Below, in pieces: positions 61,223 through 64,000 of a DNA stretch of 64,000 nucleotides. The notes beneath the pieces are model-generated. The model had not been told where the DNA came from and did not search any database. It saw only the letters and a program-made list of their open reading frames with translations. Within the stretch, counting starts at the first letter, position 1. The number at the start of each line of letters is the position of its first letter. The position numbers were made by a program, and so were the translations under genes. This DNA comes from Clostridium sp. 1001271B_151109_B4 (GTDB lineage: Bacteria > Bacillota > Clostridia > Clostridiales > Clostridiaceae): NCBI RefSeq assembly GCF_015670405.1, contig NZ_JADPBQ010000014.1, positions 1 to 64,000 of the forward strand. Reading direction: 5' to 3'.

Positions 61223-61942
61223 TTATTTTTTTAGTACATGATAAATTTCAGGAGTATCCATAGTTATTTTTTCGAATGTATATCCTTGACTCTTATAATA
61301 TTTAATTATACTTTTTATTGCTATGGCAGTATTTTTGTTTGCATATGCATTATGCATTAAAACTACAACATTGTCTTTGGTAGATATGGACCTATTTAAA
61401 ATAGTATCCGGAGATGAATTTGGGTTTGCTCCGTCTAAAGTATCTTGAGTCCAATCATATATTTTAAATCCATTAGAATGAACTGCATTTACCATTTCGT
61501 TGGATAGTCTATAGGTACTATTATTTGTTCCATAAGGGAATCTTAAAATACAGTAATTTTCACCAGTAACATCATAAAGAGACTTTTGAACTTGTTTCAT
61601 TTCTGAAATGAAACCATCACAGCTACTATACAGTTTACTTCTTTCATGAGTAAAGCTATGTAGGCCGATACTATGACCTTCTTCTTTCATTCTAAGAATT
61701 ATATCCTCCTGTCCTTTTATCTGATTGCCTATTATAAAAAAGGTAGCAGGAACATTTTCTTCTTTCAATACATCTAAGGTTTTTGTAGTTACCTCTCCAC
61801 CAGGAGAATCATCAAAGGTTAAATAAACAACCTTTTTATTAGTGTTTTCTCTATTGTCATCATCACAATATGTGATTGATTGAGGAAAGAGAAGAAAAAC
61901 GGCAAAAATAAATAAAGTTAAATTAAATAGTTTTTTCATCAT
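61223..61942 (-). CDS. Secreted polysaccharide deacetylase
   Basis: 239 residues: signal peptide (KKLFNLTLFIFAVFLLFPQSITYC) then a NodB domain. Motif 1 is YLTFDDSPGG, motif 2 HSFTHE (zinc His), motif 3 RFPYGTNN, and the C-terminal LMHNAYANKNT gives the catalytic His. It removes acetyl groups from peptidoglycan or another GlcNAc polymer outside the membrane. Two adjacent in-frame ATGs (61942 and 61939) are possible. Confidence 0.92.
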   Translation of the reverse strand: MMKKLFNLTLFIFAVFLLFPQSITYCDDDNRENTNKKVVYLTFDDSPGGEVTTKTLDVLKEENVPATFFIIGNQIKGQEDIILRMKEEGHSIGLHSFTHERSKLYSSCDGFISEMKQVQKSLYDVTGENYCILRFPYGTNNSTYRLSNEMVNAVHSNGFKIYDWTQDTLDGANPNSSPDTILNRSISTKDNVVVLMHNAYANKNTAIAIKSIIKYYKSQGYTFEKITMDTPEIYHVLKK

Positions 61943-62030
61943 ATAAAAATCACTCTTTTCGCTATAAAATTAATAAGTTCCTCTAGATTAGAGTCATTTT
62001 TAGTATGTACAATTTGAAAAAATATATTTC

Positions 62031-62059
62031 TTGATATTTTATATAAAAGAGTATATAAT
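62031..62059 (+). promoter_or_regulatory. SigA-type promoter of uraA
   Basis: TTGATA (62031-62036), 17-base spacer, perfect TATAAT (62054-62059). Transcription would start near 62066, giving a leader of about 185 bases. Confidence 0.8.
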
Positions 62060-62070
62060 AACAAAAAGGC

Positions 62071-62174
62071 TTTAAGTCGAATCAGAGAGTTCGGTAAGTT
62101 TCAAAAGTTTGTAGTATTAATAATTTTAATAGAATTACTATAGCTTCTTACTGAATGTAAGAAGCTTTTTTTTT
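62071..62174 (+). promoter_or_regulatory. PyrR-like transcription attenuator of uraA (stage 1)
   Basis: Three competing stems. A PyrR-binding-loop-like hairpin CGAAT-CAGAGA-GTTCG (62078-62093) has the conserved hexaloop. An antiterminator pairs TTCGGTAAG (62090-62098) with CTTACTGAA (62147-62155). A terminator pairs AGCTTCTTAC (62142-62151) with GTAAGAAGCT (62157-62166) before T8. The antiterminator uses bases of both other stems, as in Bacillus pyr leaders: PyrR-UMP bound to the loop would let the terminator form. Confidence 0.7.
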
Positions 62175-62175
62175 A

Positions 62176-62243
62176 CCTTTAATAACAGTCCAGTGAGGCT
62201 GAAAAGGGGGAATTTTAAATTCTCCTTAAAAGAAAATAGGGAG
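62176..62243 (+). promoter_or_regulatory. Second PyrR binding loop, possibly controlling uraA translation (stage 2)
   Basis: CAGTC-CAGTGA-GGCTG (62186-62201) fits the PyrR site consensus ARUCCNGNGAGGYU exactly, with a lower stem CCTTT/AAAGG (62176-62180, 62203-62207). Its 3' side overlaps GGGG (62207-62210), which can also pair with CTCC (62222-62225). CTCCTT (62222-62227) can instead pair with the ribosome site AGGGAG (62238-62243). No terminator follows, so a translational switch is plausible. Confidence 0.6.
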
Positions 62244-62251
62244 GGTGTTTT

Positions 62252-63535
62252 ATGACACAATATACAGGTGAATTATTAAAAGAAAGTAGAAGCGTTAAAG
62301 ATGGGGCAATGAAAGTTATTCTTGCAATGCAGCATCTAATAGCAATGTTTGGGGCAACAGTACTAGTACCAATATTAACTGGATTAGATCCATCGGTAGC
62401 ATTATTTTCAGCTGGTGTTGGAACATTGATATTCCATTTATGTACAAAAGGGAAGGTTCCAGTATTTTTAGGATCATCATTTGCATTTATTCCAGTAATA
62501 GTAGCAGTAGGAGAAAAATATAATGGTGATTTAAGATATGCTCAAGGTGGTATTATTGTAGTTGGATTGATTTATGTAGCAGTATCCTTTTTAATAAAAA
62601 GGATAGGATTAAAGAATATTAAAAAAGTATTACCAGCTCAAGTAGTAGGGCCAATGATAATAGTAATTGGTTTAAACTTAATTCCAACAGCATTAGATAT
62701 GACAGGAATAACAGCTATAGCTTCAGGAGGAAATGATGCTGTAGTAAGTGTAATAATAGCTTGTATAACATTAGGAATAGCATTGTTAATTAAAAAGTTT
62801 AGTAAAGGATTCTTATCACAAGTATCTATTTTAATAGCTGTAGTAGTAGGATATGTAATTAGCTCAATGTTTGGATTGGTATCTACAGCAGAAATTCAAA
62901 GTGCAAGTTTAGTGGCTATACCAAGTTTTACATTACCTAAATTTGATATTGCTGCAATGGCAATAATAGCACCAGTGGTATTAGCTGTAGTAATGGAACA
63001 TGTAGGTGATATTACTACAAATGGAGAAGTTGTAGGTAAAAATTTTATAGAAGATCCAGGTTTAAATAGAACGTTATTAGGAGATGGACTTGCAACGTTA
63101 GCAGCTGGATTTTTAGGTGGACCAGCAAATACAACATATGGTGAAAATACAGGAGTGCTAGCAATAACAAAAAATTATAATCCAGCAATATTAAGATTAA
63201 CAGCTGTTTTTGCAATATTATTAAGCTTTGTTGCGAAGTTTGGAGCTGCAATAAGAACAATACCACAACCGGTAATGGGTGGAATAAGTTTAATGTTATT
63301 TTCAATGATAGCGATTGTTGGAGTTAAGACAATTAAAAGAGAAAAAGTTGAATTCAATATTTGCAATATTGTTGTAATGCTAGCAATATTAATTATAGGG
63401 CTTTCAGGAAACTTCTTAGAAAATGCAATAGGAATACAAATAACTGAAACAGTAAGTATATCAGGATTAAGTTTTGCTGCAATTATAGGGGTTTTACTTA
63501 ATGTAAAATTTACAAAATTAAAAAAAGCAAAATAA
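62252..63535 (+). CDS. uraA: Uracil permease
   Basis: 427 residues of the nucleobase-cation symporter-2 (xanthine/uracil permease) family with about 12-14 membrane segments. Family motifs: LAMQHLIAMFGATVLVPILTGLDPSVALFSAG, FLGSSFAFIPVIVAVG, VVMEHVGDITTNGEVVGKNF and GGPANTTYGENTGVLAITKNY. The last has the TYGEN signature of uracil transporters. It imports uracil for salvage; control by PyrR-type sites fits. GGGAGGGTG ribosome site. Confidence 0.95.
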   Translation: MTQYTGELLKESRSVKDGAMKVILAMQHLIAMFGATVLVPILTGLDPSVALFSAGVGTLIFHLCTKGKVPVFLGSSFAFIPVIVAVGEKYNGDLRYAQGGIIVVGLIYVAVSFLIKRIGLKNIKKVLPAQVVGPMIIVIGLNLIPTALDMTGITAIASGGNDAVVSVIIACITLGIALLIKKFSKGFLSQVSILIAVVVGYVISSMFGLVSTAEIQSASLVAIPSFTLPKFDIAAMAIIAPVVLAVVMEHVGDITTNGEVVGKNFIEDPGLNRTLLGDGLATLAAGFLGGPANTTYGENTGVLAITKNYNPAILRLTAVFAILLSFVAKFGAAIRTIPQPVMGGISLMLFSMIAIVGVKTIKREKVEFNICNIVVMLAILIIGLSGNFLENAIGIQITETVSISGLSFAAIIGVLLNVKFTKLKKAK

Positions 63536-63554
63536 TTAAAAATATTAATTAATA

Positions 63555-63600
63555 TAACACTAAATAATAGAAATATTATTTAGTGTTAATTTATTTTAAT
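63555..63600 (+). terminator. Terminator of uraA
   Basis: TAACACTAAATAAT pairs with ATTATTTAGTGTTA, then ATTTATTTT. Confidence 0.85.
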
Positions 63601-63701
63601 GAAAAAATACAGAATGTATTAATAAATTTAGTAGAAACATATATATAGTTTTATAACTATATGATAAAATTAGTTTATGAATATATATTTTGGAGGTTAT
63701 G

Positions 63702-64000
63702 ATGAACCTAAATATTAAAAGTAATAAAAAGTTATATAAATATAATAAATTTTTTATAGTATTTGTAGGAATAATTATATTTCTTTTAGTACAATATAAA
63801 TTAATAGATTTATCACAAGTTATAATGATAATAGTAATAGCTATTTTAATGCTTATGCTTGAAGAGTGTTTCATAAGAATTAAAATGAAAAATAACGAGT
63901 GTATTAAGTGTAAAGAAGGATATGCTTTATCTATTGAAGCAATGGATGGAGCAATTTGGAAATGGGATGATGATACAAATAGTTTGTTTATTTCAGGAAA
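63702..64000 (+). CDS. N-terminus of a membrane sensor protein (PAS-type), cut by window edge
   Basis: About 100 codons to the edge. Two membrane helices (FFIVFVGIIIFLLVQYKL, VIMIIVIAILMLMLEE) precede a segment YALSIEAMDGAIWKWDDDTNSLFIS, the usual start of a PAS domain in sensor diguanylate cyclases or kinases. TGGAGG lies five bases before ATG 63702. The output domain lies beyond the window. Confidence 0.7.
   Translation, partial: MNLNIKSNKKLYKYNKFFIVFVGIIIFLLVQYKLIDLSQVIMIIVIAILMLMLEECFIRIKMKNNECIKCKEGYALSIEAMDGAIWKWDDDTNSLFISG

Noticed and set aside
1-64000. tRNA or rRNA genes and insertion sequences
   Set aside because: None noticed by eye on either strand; no transposase-like reading frame among the long ORFs.

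Overview
The window is AT-rich, has clean Shine-Dalgarno sites (AGGAGG/GGAGG type) and uses occasional GTG and TTG starts. It carries spore-coat genes (cotJABC), a catabolite-type operator and many Firmicutes-type families. Together these point to the chromosome of a spore-forming anaerobe of the genus Clostridium or a close relative. I see no rRNA, tRNA, CRISPR array or insertion sequence.

Region by region. 0-4.2 kb: a cut-off gene end, a TPR-like hypothetical, a large serine recombinase with a small partner ORF, and a DUF2935 protein. 4.3-8.3 kb: a catabolite-controlled lactose/cellobiose-type PTS operon (MupG-like hydrolase, IIB, IIC, IIA and a GrdB-like protein). 8.4-11.5 kb: an alpha/beta hydrolase, superoxide dismutase, a HdeD-like membrane protein and a zinc-ribbon membrane protein with a toxin-like tail. 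11.7-19.5 kb: a surface-glycan locus (sugar aminotransferase, N-acetyltransferase, two large multidomain glycosyltransferases, galU) with two decayed glycosyltransferase fragments. 19.5-22.7 kb: a FUSC-like/pseudo-HAD fusion, a small membrane protein and an XRE-TPR regulator. 22.7-29.5 kb: a maltose-type ABC transporter operon whose MalF carries a long coiled-coil N-terminus. 29.6-38.6 kb: Na/Pi cotransporter, patatin lipase, zinc-ribbon proteins, a VanY-like peptidase, and a divergent module of beta-helix lipoprotein versus VTC/DUF4956 genes. 38.6-45.5 kb: cold-shock protein, TtcA-like protein, a Crp-type regulator divergent from a paired DMT transporter, a DeoR regulator with a HAD phosphatase, the cotJ operon and a broken gltS. 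45.5-57.8 kb: peptidases PepV and PepT, an ArsR/NifX-like module, a bicovalent flavoprotein, a sugar kinase, BRCT and PHP proteins, a second TtcA-like protein and small proteins. 57.8-64 kb: a GGDEF-EAL gene broken by two in-frame TAA codons, a MATE pump, a polysaccharide deacetylase, uraA behind a PyrR-type leader, and the start of a membrane PAS protein.

How it works together: two sugar-uptake systems (a PTS and a maltose-type ABC transporter) each sit behind CcpA/LacI-like operator sites. Peptide degradation (PepV, PepT), uracil uptake and phosphate uptake supply nutrients. The glycan, deacetylase, VanY and beta-helix genes act at the cell surface. The most interesting non-coding signals are a two-stage PyrR-like leader before uraA and a repeated, base-pair-conserved structured element found twice between divergent genes. 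A 10-bp repeat shared by the XRE-TPR regulator and the maltose operon also stands out. None of the function calls was checked by database search; all rest on reading the sequence and remembered family features.
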